Position numbers and translations under genes: made by a program. Below, in pieces: positions 1-7,959 of a stretch of 64,000 nt of DNA (its first letter is position 1; every line of letters begins with the position of its first letter). Where the stretch lies: contig NC_011144.1 in assembly GCF_000017265.1 (NCBI RefSeq), forward strand, positions 1,900,001 through 1,964,000, read 5' to 3'. This stretch comes from Phenylobacterium zucineum HLK1. Lineage in GTDB: Bacteria; Pseudomonadota; Alphaproteobacteria; Caulobacterales; Caulobacteraceae. Below the pieces are notes generated by a model, which worked only from the letters and a program-made list of their open reading frames with translations, did no database searches and was not told where the DNA came from.

Positions 1-100
1 CCGGCCCGAGGGCTGGCTCGCCAAGTTCGCCACCGGGCTCTATGTGCCGCAGGCCGCCGCCGCCAAACCCGAGGAGCCGGCCCAGGAGACCGAGAAGTGA
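1..100 (+). CDS. C-terminal end of an unidentified protein (partial)
   Basis: An open frame enters from the left edge (codons in phase with position 2) and stops at TGA 98-100. Only about 32 codons are visible. They encode a short tail with a WLAKF stretch, then Ala, and a Glu/Pro-rich end. Its stop overlaps the GTG start of the next gene (GTGA), which suggests translational coupling and supports it being a real gene end. The family cannot be recognised from this fragment. Confidence 0.5.
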   Translation, partial: RPEGWLAKFATGLYVPQAAAAKPEEPAQETEK

Positions 101-843
101 AGGACGCGCCCCGCAAGCTCGCCGTCATCGCCGCCACGGCGTTCGCCATCGCCGCGCCCGTCCTGCAGGACCAGCTCGACATCGGCCTGTCCGCCTCGCA
201 GTTCGCCGACCAGGGGAACAGCACCCTGCGCGCCGCCGGCTACGCGTTCTCGATCTGGGGCCTGATCTACCTGGGCCTGACCGCCTTCGCCCTCTGGCAG
301 GTCCTGCCCCGCAACACGAACAACCCCGCGATCAAGGCGCTCGCCTGGCCCGCGGTGCTCGCCATCACGGCGACAGGCGTCTGGATCTTCGCCTCGGCCC
401 TCAACGAGCGCTGGCTGACGGTCGGCGTCATCGTGTTCGCCGCGGCGTCCATGATCTATGGCCTGAAGCGCGCCAGCCGGGGGCAGAGCACCTTCCTCGA
501 CTGGCTGCTCGTCTGGTGGCCCCTGGGCCTGCTCGGCGGATGGCTGACGATCGCCTCGGCGGTGAACATCCTCACCGTGATGACCGCCGAGGGGATGATC
601 CCACGCGACAGCGTGCTGCTGGCCGGCGCGGCGGGCATTCTGGCGACCACGGCGGTGGCGCTCTGGGTGCTCCGCAGCACCGCCGTGCTGCCTTACGGGG
701 CGGCGGTGGCCTGGGGCCTCGTGGCCGTCTGGGTCGCCGAGCGGGGCGGAAACCCCGCCGCAGGCTGGCTGGCGCTGGCGTGCGCGGTCGTGGTGGGCCT
801 TGCCGCCGCCTGGTGGGGCCGGCCTACCTCAGGGAAGCGTTGA
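97..843 (+). CDS. TspO/MBR-like tryptophan-rich multi-spanning membrane protein
   Basis: This 248-residue protein is strongly hydrophobic, with about six to seven predicted membrane segments and many Trp residues. The segment FSIWGLIYLGL near residue 50 is the kind found in long TspO-like 'tryptophan-rich sensory' proteins of about 250 residues. TspO proteins bind porphyrins or tetrapyrroles, but ligand and role here are inferred only from resemblance. The GTG start (97-99) overlaps the preceding stop by three bases, so the two genes probably share a transcript. The 3' end overlaps the end of the convergent korB by 20 bases. It could also be an unrelated small membrane family. Confidence 0.55.
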   Translation: MKDAPRKLAVIAATAFAIAAPVLQDQLDIGLSASQFADQGNSTLRAAGYAFSIWGLIYLGLTAFALWQVLPRNTNNPAIKALAWPAVLAITATGVWIFASALNERWLTVGVIVFAAASMIYGLKRASRGQSTFLDWLLVWWPLGLLGGWLTIASAVNILTVMTAEGMIPRDSVLLAGAAGILATTAVALWVLRSTAVLPYGAAVAWGLVAVWVAERGGNPAAGWLALACAVVVGLAAAWWGRPTSGKR

Positions 844-1879
844 TCGCCTCCAGCGCGGCCTGGCCGGGCACCAGCTCGGCCTCGGAAAGCTGGTTCAGCG
901 GCGTGTCCACGGTGCCGAGCGCCTCGTGCAGGTCTCCGGCCGAGGGATCGACGTAGAGCAGGCCGGTGACGATCTGCCCCCTCGCCTGCCGCGCCTGGAG
1001 ATAGCCCAGGGCCTGGGCGCGGTTGTTGGGATTGTAGAGCTCGGCCAGCTTGTGCAGCGACAGGATCGAGCCGTCGTGCTGCTGCACCCGCACCGTCTCG
1101 CCGGGGGCGTAGTCCACGTGGATCGGGTCGCGCGGGGTGATCACGTCCAGCCGGTTCACCGCCTCGTTGTGCTCGCGCACGTAGTCGAAGCTCTTGGTCG
1201 AGCCCGGATGGTTGTTGAACTGCACGCACGGGCTGATGCAGTCGATGAACGCCGCCCCCCTGTGCGCCAGGCCGGCCTTGATGAGCGGCACGAGCTGGGC
1301 CTTGTCGCCCGAGAAGCTGCGGGCCACGAAGGTCGCGCCCATCTGCAGGGCGAGGCTCACCATGTCGATGCCGGCGTCGTGGTTGACCACCCCGCGCTTG
1401 GACTTCGAGCCCTTGTCCGAGGTGGCCGAGAACTGGCCCTTGGTCAGGCCGTACACGCCGTTGTTCTCGACGATGTAGAGCATGTTGACGCCGCGCCGGA
1501 TGGCGTGGGCGAACTGCCCCAGGCCGATGGAGGCGCTGTCCCCATCGCCCGAGACGCCCAGGTAGATCAGCTCGCGGTTGGCGAGGTTCGCGCCCGTCAG
1601 CACCGACGGCATGCGCCCGTGCACGGTGTTGAAGCCGTGCGAGTTGCCGAGGAAGTAGTCCGGCGTCTTGGACGAACAGCCGATTCCCGACAGCTTCGCC
1701 ACGCGGTGCGGCGGCAGCTCCAGCTCGAAGCAGGCCTGGATGATCGCCGCCGAGATGGAATCGTGGCCGCAGCCGGCGCACAGAGTCGAGACCGAGCCCT
1801 CGTAGTCTCGCCGGGTGTAGCCCAGGCCGTTCGTCGGCAGCTTCGGATGGTGCAGCCTGGGCTTGGCGATGTAGGTCAT
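824..1879 (-). CDS. korB: 2-oxoglutarate:ferredoxin oxidoreductase, beta subunit
   Basis: This is the thiamine diphosphate-binding beta subunit of a 2-oxoacid:ferredoxin oxidoreductase (351 residues). Visible features are CAGCGH with Cys34 and Cys37, GIGCSS with Cys68, and SPCVQ near residue 220, which together supply the four Cys expected for a [4Fe-4S] cluster. The GDGDSASIG stretch and a later ENNGVYGLTKGQ form the diphosphate/Mg site. The ATG overlaps the korA stop as ATGA, so the two subunits are coupled. Substrate preference for 2-oxoglutarate is inferred from similarity to actinobacterial KorB and from operon content. A pyruvate or other 2-oxoacid enzyme cannot be excluded. Confidence 0.88.
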   Translation of the reverse strand: MTYIAKPRLHHPKLPTNGLGYTRRDYEGSVSTLCAGCGHDSISAAIIQACFELELPPHRVAKLSGIGCSSKTPDYFLGNSHGFNTVHGRMPSVLTGANLANRELIYLGVSGDGDSASIGLGQFAHAIRRGVNMLYIVENNGVYGLTKGQFSATSDKGSKSKRGVVNHDAGIDMVSLALQMGATFVARSFSGDKAQLVPLIKAGLAHRGAAFIDCISPCVQFNNHPGSTKSFDYVREHNEAVNRLDVITPRDPIHVDYAPGETVRVQQHDGSILSLHKLAELYNPNNRAQALGYLQARQARGQIVTGLLYVDPSAGDLHEALGTVDTPLNQLSEAELVPGQAALEAINASLR

Positions 1880-3732
1880 TCCGCCGCCTCGATCTGGCCC
1901 AGGCTCATCAGCTGGGCGATCTCGCCCGAGATGAACCGGGCGGTGATGGGAGCGCCCTCGTAGTGGAGGACGGGGACGAGCTTGGCCGGATCGATCCCGA
2001 GCTCGGTCATCAGCATGGTCCTGAGCTGGGCGTCGCGGTTCTGCTCGACGACGAAGACCCGCTCGTGGGCGGCGATGAAGTCCTCGACCTGCGCCGGGAA
2101 CGGGAAGGCCCGCAGGCGCATGGCGTCCAGCTTGCGTCCCTGGGCCTCCAGCATCTCCAGCGCCTCGTGCATCGCCGGGGTGGTGGAGCCGAAGTAGATC
2201 ACCGCGTCCTTCGTCTTGCCCTTGGCCGGCCGCACGACCGGCTGGGGGACGAGGCTCTTGGCGGTCTCGAACTTGCGCAGCAGCCGCTGCATGTTGTCGA
2301 CGTAGACCGCGCCCTCCTCCGAATAGCGCGCATAGGGGTTCCGCGAGGTGCCGCGGGTGAAGTAGCCGCCCTTGGTGGGATGGGTTCCCGGATAGGTGCG
2401 GAATGGGATCCCGTCGCCGTCCACGTCCTTGTAGCGGCCGAAGTCGGCGCCGGCCTCCAGCATCTCGGCGGTCATGACCTTGCCGCGGTCGAGCCGGCGC
2501 GAGTCGTCCCACCTGAAGGGCTCGGTCAGCCACTCGTTCATGCCGATGTCGAGGTCCAGCATGACGAAGACGGTCGTCTGCAGCCGGTCGGCGAGGTCGA
2601 AGGCCTGGGCGCCCATCTCGAAACACTCGCCCGGGTCGGCGGGCAGCAGCAGCGGATGCTTGGTGTCGCCGTGGCCGGCGTAGGCGCAGGCCAGCAGGTC
2701 GGCCTGCTGGGTCCGCGTCGGCATGCCGGTGGACGGCCCGCCCCGCTGGACGTCGAAGATCACCGCGGGGATCTCGGCGAAGTAGGACAGACCGATGAAC
2801 TCGGTCATCAGCGAGACGCCGGGGCCGGAGGTGGCGGTGAACGCGCGGCAGCCGTTCCAGCCGGCGCCGACCACCATGCCTATGGAAGCGATCTCGTCCT
2901 CGGCCTGGATGATGGCGTAGCGCGCCTTGCCGGTCTCGGGCTCGGTGCGCAGGTCCTGGCAATAGGCGGTGAAGGCCTCGGCCAGCGAGGTCGAGGGGGT
3001 GATCGGATACCAGGCGCAGACCGAGGCGCCGCCGTAGATCGCGCCCAGCGCGGCGGCCTGATTGCCCTCGACATAGATCCGGTCGCCCACCTCGTCCGCG
3101 CGGCGCACCTGCAGCGACAGCGGCTCCAGATGCTGGCGCACGTGCTCGACGCCCATGTGCAGGGCCTCGACGTTGGCGGCGATCAGCTTGTCACGGCCCG
3201 CGAAGTCCTCCGCCAGCAGCGCCTCGATCACGGCGGGATCGATCCCCAGCAGCGCGGCCAGGGCGCCGACATAGACGATGTTCTTGAACAGCTGGCGCTC
3301 GCGCGGCAGCTCGTAGCGCGCGTTGCACATGGCGGTCAGCGGCACGCCGATGACCGTGATGTCCTCGCGGAACTTCGACGCCGGGATCGCCCGCGTGGAG
3401 TCGTAGAACAAGAACCCGCCGGCCTCGAGCTCGGCCACGTCCTTGTCCCAGGTCTGCGGGTTCATCGCGACCATCAGGTCTACGCCGCCCCGACGGCCGA
3501 GGCGCCCGGCCTCGGTCACCCGCACCTCGTACCAGGTGGGCAGGCCCTGGATGTTCGAGGGGAAGATGTTGCGCGCCGCCACGGGCACGCCCATCCGCAG
3601 GATGGAGCGCGCGAACAGCCCGTTGGCGCTGGCCGATCCCGACCCGTTCACGTTGGCGAACTTGACGACGAAGTCGTTCACGCGGGGCCTGATTGGCGGC
3701 TGGGCGGCCTGGCTCGTCACCGGCTCCGGCAT
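1876..3732 (-). CDS. korA: 2-oxoglutarate:ferredoxin oxidoreductase, fused gamma-alpha subunit
   Basis: This 618-residue protein has an N-terminal gamma domain (about residues 20-190, with a Gly/Ser-rich GSGSASANG stretch). It is followed by the alpha domain (YPITPSTSLAEAF near residue 245, GPGVSLM, GGPSTGMPTRTQQ). This gamma-alpha order matches the two-subunit KorAB enzymes known from mycobacteria and other aerobes. It partners KorB in oxidative decarboxylation of 2-oxoglutarate to succinyl-CoA with reduction of ferredoxin. I chose ATG 3732, which overlaps the end of the upstream flavoprotein gene by 16 bases. An upstream in-frame extension reads only through that gene and looks spurious. 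Confidence 0.88.
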   Translation of the reverse strand: MPEPVTSQAAQPPIRPRVNDFVVKFANVNGSGSASANGLFARSILRMGVPVAARNIFPSNIQGLPTWYEVRVTEAGRLGRRGGVDLMVAMNPQTWDKDVAELEAGGFLFYDSTRAIPASKFREDITVIGVPLTAMCNARYELPRERQLFKNIVYVGALAALLGIDPAVIEALLAEDFAGRDKLIAANVEALHMGVEHVRQHLEPLSLQVRRADEVGDRIYVEGNQAAALGAIYGGASVCAWYPITPSTSLAEAFTAYCQDLRTEPETGKARYAIIQAEDEIASIGMVVGAGWNGCRAFTATSGPGVSLMTEFIGLSYFAEIPAVIFDVQRGGPSTGMPTRTQQADLLACAYAGHGDTKHPLLLPADPGECFEMGAQAFDLADRLQTTVFVMLDLDIGMNEWLTEPFRWDDSRRLDRGKVMTAEMLEAGADFGRYKDVDGDGIPFRTYPGTHPTKGGYFTRGTSRNPYARYSEEGAVYVDNMQRLLRKFETAKSLVPQPVVRPAKGKTKDAVIYFGSTTPAMHEALEMLEAQGRKLDAMRLRAFPFPAQVEDFIAAHERVFVVEQNRDAQLRTMLMTELGIDPAKLVPVLHYEGAPITARFISGEIAQLMSLGQIEAAE

Positions 3733-5507
3733 GCGCCCTCCGCCTGGGTGGTCTCGAGATAGAACTTCTGCATGTCCCAGGCGCCGGTCGGGCACCGCTC
3801 GGCGCACAGGCCGCAGTGCAGGCAGACGTCCTCGTCCTTGACCATGATCCGCCCGGTGCCCAGCCGGCCCGAGGCGTAGAGGTCCTGCTCGGGGTTCAGC
3901 GCGGGCGCCTTGAGCCGGCCGCGCAGCTCATCCTCCTCCCCGTCCTCGGTGAAGGTGATGCAGTCCATCGGACAGATGTCGACGCAGGCGTCGCACTCGA
4001 TGCACAGCTTGTCGGCGAACACCGTCTGCACGTCGCAGTTCAGGCACCGCTCGGCCTCGCGCAGGGCCAGGTCGCGGTCGAAGCCCAGCTCGACCTCCAG
4101 CCGCACGTTCGTCAGCGCCTCGGCCTTCTCGCGCATCGGCACGCGGTAGCGGCGGTCGTTGGAGACGTCGTTGTCGTAGCTCCACTCGTGGATGCCCATC
4201 TTCTGGCTGACCAGGCTGGCGTGCGGCGGCGGCCGCTCGGCCACGTCCTGCCCCTCGCACAGCCGGTGGATCGAGACCGCCGCCTCGTGGCCGTGCGCCA
4301 CGGCCCAGATGATGTTCTTCGGCCCGAAGGCCGCATCGCCGCCGAAGAAGACGTTGGGGATGGTCGAGCGCATGGTCGCGGGGTCCACCTTCGGCAGGCC
4401 CCACTCGTCGAACTCCAGGCCGATGTCGCGCTCGATCCAGGGGAAGGCGTTCTCCTGGCCCACGGCGATCAGCACGTCGTCGCATTCGTGGTGCTCGTCC
4501 GGCGCGCCCGAGGGAACCAGCTTGCGCCGGCCCATGTCGTCGTATCGGGCCTCGACGACCTCGAAGACGACGCCGGTCAGGCGGCCGTTCTCGTGGGTGA
4601 ATTCCTTCGGGACGCGATAGTTGAGGATCGGGATGTCCTCGTGGATCGCGTCCTCCTTCTCCCAGGGCGAGGCCTTCATCTCGTCGAAGCCGGAGCGGAC
4701 GATCACCTTCACGTCCTGGCCGCCCAGGCGCCGGGAGGTGCGGCAGCAGTCCATGGCCGTGTTGCCGCCGCCCAGCACGATGACCCGCCGGCCGATCTTC
4801 TCGATGTGGCCGAACGAGACCGAGCTCAGCCAGTCGATGCCGATGTGGATGTTGGCCGCGGCCTCCTGCCGGCCCGGAAGGTCCAGGTCCCGGCCGCGCG
4901 GCGCGCCCGAGCCGACGAACACCGCGTCGTATCCCTCGCCCAGCAGGGCCTTCAGGCTGTCCACCGGCTGGCCCAGCCGCAGCTCCACGCCGCCCAGACG
5001 GGTGACGTAGCCCACCTCCTCGTCGATCACCTCCTCCGGCAGGCGGAAACGGGGAATCTGGCTGCGGATGAAGCCGCCCGGCCGGGCCTCGGCGTCGTAG
5101 AGCACCAGCTCGTAGCCCAGGGTCGCGAGGTCCCTGGCCACCGTCAGGGAGGCGGGGCCGGCCCCCACCAGGGCCACCCGCCGGCCGTTGCGGGCCAGCG
5201 CCGGCTCGGGCATCCGCGCCAGCACGTCGCCCTTGTTGTCGGCCGCCACGCGCTTGAGCCGGCAGATCGCCACCGGCTCCTCCTCGACCCGGCCGCGACG
5301 GCAGGCGGGCTCGCAGGGCCGGTCGCAGGTCCGCCCCAGCACGCCGGGAAAGACGTTGGACCGCCAGTTGATCATGTAGGCGTCGGCGTACCGCCCCTCG
5401 GCGATCAGCCGGATGTACTCGGGCACCGGCGTGTGCGCCGGACAGGCCCACTGGCAGTCGACCACCTTGTGGAAGTACTCGGGCCCCTCGGTACGCGTGC
5501 GCTGCAA
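3717..5507 (-). CDS. GltD-like FAD/NAD(P) oxidoreductase with extra 4Fe-4S ferredoxin domain (KorC-like)
   Basis: The N-terminal Cys-rich domain (DCQWACPAHTP, TCDRPCEPAC) is the Fe-S module of glutamate-synthase small subunits. It is followed by an FAD fold (VALVGAGPASL), an NAD(P) fold (VIVLGGGNTAMD) and the GltD signature FFGGDAAFGP. The C-terminus carries two ferredoxin clusters (CIECDACVDICPMDC and CLHCGLCAERCP). Being first in the operon with korA and korB, it probably passes electrons between KorAB and NAD(P)H. Similar third subunits are known from 2-oxoglutarate:NADP+ oxidoreductase in denitrifying betaproteobacteria. No ATG lies near the conserved N-terminus. I chose TTG 5507-5505 because an AAGGAAG ribosome site sits just upstream, giving 596 residues; this start is inferred. 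Confidence 0.8.
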   Translation of the reverse strand: MQRTRTEGPEYFHKVVDCQWACPAHTPVPEYIRLIAEGRYADAYMINWRSNVFPGVLGRTCDRPCEPACRRGRVEEEPVAICRLKRVAADNKGDVLARMPEPALARNGRRVALVGAGPASLTVARDLATLGYELVLYDAEARPGGFIRSQIPRFRLPEEVIDEEVGYVTRLGGVELRLGQPVDSLKALLGEGYDAVFVGSGAPRGRDLDLPGRQEAAANIHIGIDWLSSVSFGHIEKIGRRVIVLGGGNTAMDCCRTSRRLGGQDVKVIVRSGFDEMKASPWEKEDAIHEDIPILNYRVPKEFTHENGRLTGVVFEVVEARYDDMGRRKLVPSGAPDEHHECDDVLIAVGQENAFPWIERDIGLEFDEWGLPKVDPATMRSTIPNVFFGGDAAFGPKNIIWAVAHGHEAAVSIHRLCEGQDVAERPPPHASLVSQKMGIHEWSYDNDVSNDRRYRVPMREKAEALTNVRLEVELGFDRDLALREAERCLNCDVQTVFADKLCIECDACVDICPMDCITFTEDGEEDELRGRLKAPALNPEQDLYASGRLGTGRIMVKDEDVCLHCGLCAERCPTGAWDMQKFYLETTQAEGACRSR

Positions 5508-5569
5508 GACTTCGCTTCCTTCCCGGGACGCTCTACTCCCGAGGCGGCGAAGTCCCCTGCCCGGCAGGG
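5508..5569 (-). promoter_or_regulatory. Two adjacent hairpins in the leader of the kor operon
   Basis: Read on the minus strand, a 7-base arm pair with a 1-base centre (5555-5569) is followed directly by a larger hairpin. The outer arms of the larger one are GACTTCGC (5554-5547) and GCGAAGTC (5515-5508). Inside it is a 5-bp stem, CGGGA/TCCCG (5541-5537/5528-5524). The last base of the right arm touches the TTG start codon, and the likely ribosome site GGAAGGAA lies in the internal loop. It may control translation, or be a dispersed palindromic repeat. Confidence 0.45.
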
Positions 5570-5758
5570 CGCCTCCGCGGCCACGGCGCGGCGTTGATCG
5601 CGGAAGGCTACGCCCGCAATCCCAGGAACGCCAAGGGATTCCTGATCGTCGTTCCCTGACGTCAGGTCGGCGAACCGCGGCCTTGGCGCGCGCTGGAGGT
5701 AAATGATAGCTTAATGGTTGGGAGCGTCCCGCGAACGACGGGGCCAGGGAGGAAGCCG

Positions 5759-5932
5759 ATGCACGCGCAACCGGACCGCGTCCACGAACCTGCGTCGCCC
5801 GCCTACGAACCGCCGCCGCCGGCCATCCTGGCGCTCGGCGAGCAGGACGCCCTCGACCTGCACCGCGAAATAAACGTCCGCCGGGCCCAGCTCGAGAACC
5901 CCGAGCTGCTGCGGCGCCTGCGCTCGCTCTAG
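5759..5932 (+). CDS. Small hypothetical protein (57 aa)
   Basis: An ATG at 5759 is preceded by a good ribosome site (gggaggaagccg). The 57-residue product is rich in Pro, Glu, Leu and Arg. It has a flexible Pro-rich N-terminal half and a likely helical C-terminal half (QDALDLHREINVRRAQLENP). There is no signal peptide or membrane segment. It lies 59 bases upstream of the dodecin gene on the same strand and may be cotranscribed with it. I do not recognise the family. An in-frame upstream ATG at 5714 has no ribosome site and was not chosen. Confidence 0.5.
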   Translation: MHAQPDRVHEPASPAYEPPPPAILALGEQDALDLHREINVRRAQLENPELLRRLRSL

Positions 5933-5991
5933 CCGGGCCGGAACCCTCTCCCGCCTGCGGCCTTCCTCTGCTGAAGAGCAGAGGAGAGCCC

Positions 5992-6204
5992 ATGAGCCAG
6001 GACAACACCTACGGCGTCAGCGAGATCGTGGGTTCGTCCCAGAACTCGATCGAGGACGCCATCCGCAGCGCCATCGCCAAGGCCACGCAGGACCGCCGTC
6101 ACATCCGCTGGTTCGAGGTGATCGAGACCCGCGGCCACGTCGAGGACGGTCAGGTCGCCCATTTCCAGGTGGCGCTGAAGCTGGGCTACACCCTGGAAGA
6201 CTGA
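5992..6204 (+). CDS. Dodecin family flavin-binding protein
   Basis: This 70-residue protein matches the dodecin fold and length. It has the conserved start of a beta strand (VSEIVGSS), the amphipathic helix SIEDAIRSAIAKA, the flavin-stacking IRWFEVIETRG motif with its Trp, and a C-terminal strand (FQVALKLGY). Dodecins assemble into hollow dodecamers that bind stacked pairs of flavins such as riboflavin, lumichrome or FMN, buffering free flavin in the cytoplasm. The ribosome site is gaggagag just before ATG 5992. It is convergent with tig, and a hairpin lies between them. Confidence 0.93.
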   Translation: MSQDNTYGVSEIVGSSQNSIEDAIRSAIAKATQDRRHIRWFEVIETRGHVEDGQVAHFQVALKLGYTLED

Positions 6205-6210
6205 TCCCAG

Positions 6211-6248
6211 ATAAGGAAAACGGCGCCGCCCCTTCCGGTGCGGCGCCG
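6211..6248 (-). terminator. Rho-independent terminator of tig
   Basis: A perfect 9-bp GC stem (6221-6229 with 6240-6248) and a 10-base loop are followed, on the minus strand, by TTTTCCTTAT (from 6220). It lies 28 bases past the tig stop. On the plus strand the stem has no T-run, so for the dodecin transcript it would act at most weakly. Confidence 0.8.
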
Positions 6249-6275
6249 CCTGCAATCTCTCTTCGGTCGAGGGGC

Positions 6276-7640
6276 TTAGCCCTCGTAGCCGGCCGGCAGG
6301 TCGTCCTCCTTGAGGAGCTCGTCCTTGTCGACCTTCTTGTCCTCCACCTTGGCCTTCTCGACGATCAGGTCGACGACCTTGTCCTCGAAGATCGGGGCGC
6401 GCAGCTGCGCCTGGGCGTTGGGATTCTGGCGCAGCAGTTCGAACACCTGCTGGGCCTGCGGGCCGTACTTGATCGCCTCGCGGCGGATCGCCTCGCCCAG
6501 TTCCTGATCGGTGACCTGGACGTTGTTGGCCCGGCCGATCTCGGCCAGCACCAGGCCCAGGCGCACGCGGCGCTCGGCGATCTTGCGGTACTCGGACTCG
6601 AGCTGCTCGTCGGACTTCTTGGCGTCGTCCTCAGGCAGGTTGCCGGCTTCCTTGTCCTGCTGGACCTGGCTCCAGATCGAGGCGAACTCGGCCTCGACCA
6701 TCTTGGGCGGCAGCGGGAAGTCGTGCTTCGAATCCAGCTCGTCCAGCAGGGCGCGCTTCAGCTTGAAGCGGCTGGCGCCGGCGTACTGCTGCTCGAGGTT
6801 GGTCTTCAGCAGCTCCTTGAGCTTCTCGAGGTTCTCGACGCCGAGACGCTCGGCGAAGGCGTCGTCGGCCTTGCTCTCGGCCGGCGCCTTCACTTCCTTC
6901 ACCTTGGTCTCGAAGACCGCTTCCTTGCCGGCCAGGTTGGCCGCCTGGTAGTCGGCCGGGAAGGTCACCTTCACCTCGACGTCGCTGTCGGGCTTGGCGC
7001 CCACCAGCTGGTCCTCGAAGCCGGGGATGAACTGACCCGAGCCCAGCACCAGCTCGACGTCGGTGGCCGAGCCGCCCTCGAAGGCCTCGCCGTCGATCCG
7101 GCCGACGAAGTCGATGACGACCATGTCGCCGTCCTTGGCCTTCACGGTCTTGCCGGTCTTGGTCTCGTAGGTGCGGTTCTGCTTGGCCAGTTCCTCGACC
7201 GCCTCGTCCACCTCGGCGTCGGTGGGCTCGTAGACCGGCCGGGTCAGCGACAGGGTGGCGGGGTCCACCGGCTCGAACTCGGGCATCAGGTCGACCGAGA
7301 TCTCGTAGGCCAGGTCCGCCTTGCCGTCGATCACGCCCTGCAGGTCGCCTTCCGGCTTCAGCTCGGGCTCGCCCGCGGGACGCAGCTTGTTGTCTTCCAG
7401 CACCTTCTGGGTGGTCTCGGACAGGGTCGCCTCGAGGACTTCGCTCATCAGCTGCTTGCCGTACAGGCGCTTCACGTGCGCCGGCGGCACCTTGCCGGGG
7501 CGGAAGCCCTTGATGTTGAGCGTCGGCGTGATCTCGGCGATCCGCGCTTCCAGTCGATCGTTCAGGTCCTTCACGGGGACCGTGACGCCGTAGACTCGGC
7601 TCAGACCTTCGCCAGACTTCTCAACGACTTGCATCGACAT
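6276..7640 (-). CDS. tig: Trigger factor, ribosome-associated chaperone and prolyl isomerase
   Basis: This 454-residue protein has the ribosome-binding N-domain with the signature [17 protein letters not shown] (about residues 44-60). A central FKBP-type isomerase domain follows ([20 protein letters not shown], then FIPGFEDQL) and a long helical C-terminal chaperone domain. The tail is unusually charged ([18 protein letters not shown]). Trigger factor binds ribosomal protein L23 and shields nascent chains. The start ATG 7640 has a GGAAG ribosome site. A second ATG two codons later is also possible. The gene stands alone, with its own terminator. Confidence 0.97.
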   Translation of the reverse strand: MSMQVVEKSGEGLSRVYGVTVPVKDLNDRLEARIAEITPTLNIKGFRPGKVPPAHVKRLYGKQLMSEVLEATLSETTQKVLEDNKLRPAGEPELKPEGDLQGVIDGKADLAYEISVDLMPEFEPVDPATLSLTRPVYEPTDAEVDEAVEELAKQNRTYETKTGKTVKAKDGDMVVIDFVGRIDGEAFEGGSATDVELVLGSGQFIPGFEDQLVGAKPDSDVEVKVTFPADYQAANLAGKEAVFETKVKEVKAPAESKADDAFAERLGVENLEKLKELLKTNLEQQYAGASRFKLKRALLDELDSKHDFPLPPKMVEAEFASIWSQVQQDKEAGNLPEDDAKKSDEQLESEYRKIAERRVRLGLVLAEIGRANNVQVTDQELGEAIRREAIKYGPQAQQVFELLRQNPNAQAQLRAPIFEDKVVDLIVEKAKVEDKKVDKDELLKEDDLPAGYEG

Positions 7641-7703
7641 TCTTCAACTTCCGGACGACGCGCCAGGCGCGCGCTGAGGGTCCGCCTTCAGGTGGAATAG
7701 GGA

Positions 7704-7729
7704 GCGCCGCCGAAATCGCCCGGCGGCGC
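7704..7729. other. GC-rich inverted repeat between tig and tRNA-Leu
   Basis: GCGCCGCC (7704-7711) and GGCGGCGC (7722-7729) form a perfect 8-bp stem with a 10-base loop. It lies 64 bases upstream of tig and 83 bases upstream of tRNA-Leu, which are transcribed away from each other. There is no T-run on either side. It could be part of a tig leader or chance structure in GC-rich DNA. The rest of 7641-7811 shows no gene. Confidence 0.3.
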
Positions 7730-7771
7730 GGCGCGCCCTTATGTCATGGCCCGCGTGCGGCTCCAAGAGCC

Positions 7772-7800
7772 TTGACGCGGAGCCCCGCGCCCGCGATGGC
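7772..7800 (+). promoter_or_regulatory. Possible promoter of tRNA-Leu
   Basis: TTGACG at 7772-7777 matches the alphaproteobacterial housekeeping -35 element and lies about 35-40 bases before the tRNA. The spacing allows a -10 element near 7795-7800 (gatggc), but that hexamer is a poor match. The call rests mainly on the -35 box and position. Confidence 0.4.
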
Positions 7801-7811
7801 AGCCCCGTCAC

Positions 7812-7896
7812 GCGGATGTGGCGGAATTGGTAGACGCACTGGATTTAGGTTCCAGCGCCGCAAGGCGTGGAGGTTCGACTCCTCTCATCCGCACCA
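7812..7896 (+). tRNA. tRNA-Leu (anticodon UAG)
   Basis: The 85-base sequence folds as a class II tRNA. The acceptor stem is GCGGATG (7812-7818) with CATCCGC (7886-7892). A D-arm containing GGTAGACGC, an anticodon stem CTGGA/TCCAG with loop TTTAGGT (anticodon TAG), a long variable arm and a T-arm with GGTTCGACTCC follow. Discriminator A is followed by an encoded CCA. It reads CUN leucine codons. The following glycosyltransferase frame can be extended back into the tRNA, but that extension is rejected. Confidence 0.97.
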
Positions 7897-7959
7897 GCGC
7901 CCCCGCCGCCTGCGGCCACCGGGCGTGACAGCCCCGCTTCGCCCCGGCAAAAGGCGGCC

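Noticed and set aside
42-956. Long Arg/Pro-rich frame overlapping the TspO-like gene
   Set aside because: It is an overlapping frame of GC-rich coding DNA with no family features. The hydrophobic frame 97-843 is clearly the gene.
1963-3762. Very long plus-strand frame opposite korA (599 codons)
   Set aside because: It is an antisense frame kept open by high GC content, with Gly/Arg/His-rich low-information sequence. The same applies to similar frames opposite lptD, ntrY, ntrC, eno and pyrG.
5540-5663. Plus-strand frame ending in a hydrophobic ...GFLIVVP tail in the kor leader
   Set aside because: It reads well by eye for about 40 codons, but has no start with a ribosome site and crosses the hairpins. 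It may be a gene remnant; evidence is too thin to list.
7867-7959. N-terminal extension of the glycosyltransferase into tRNA-Leu
   Set aside because: A protein start inside a mature tRNA is implausible, and ATG 7960 gives the normal family N-terminus.
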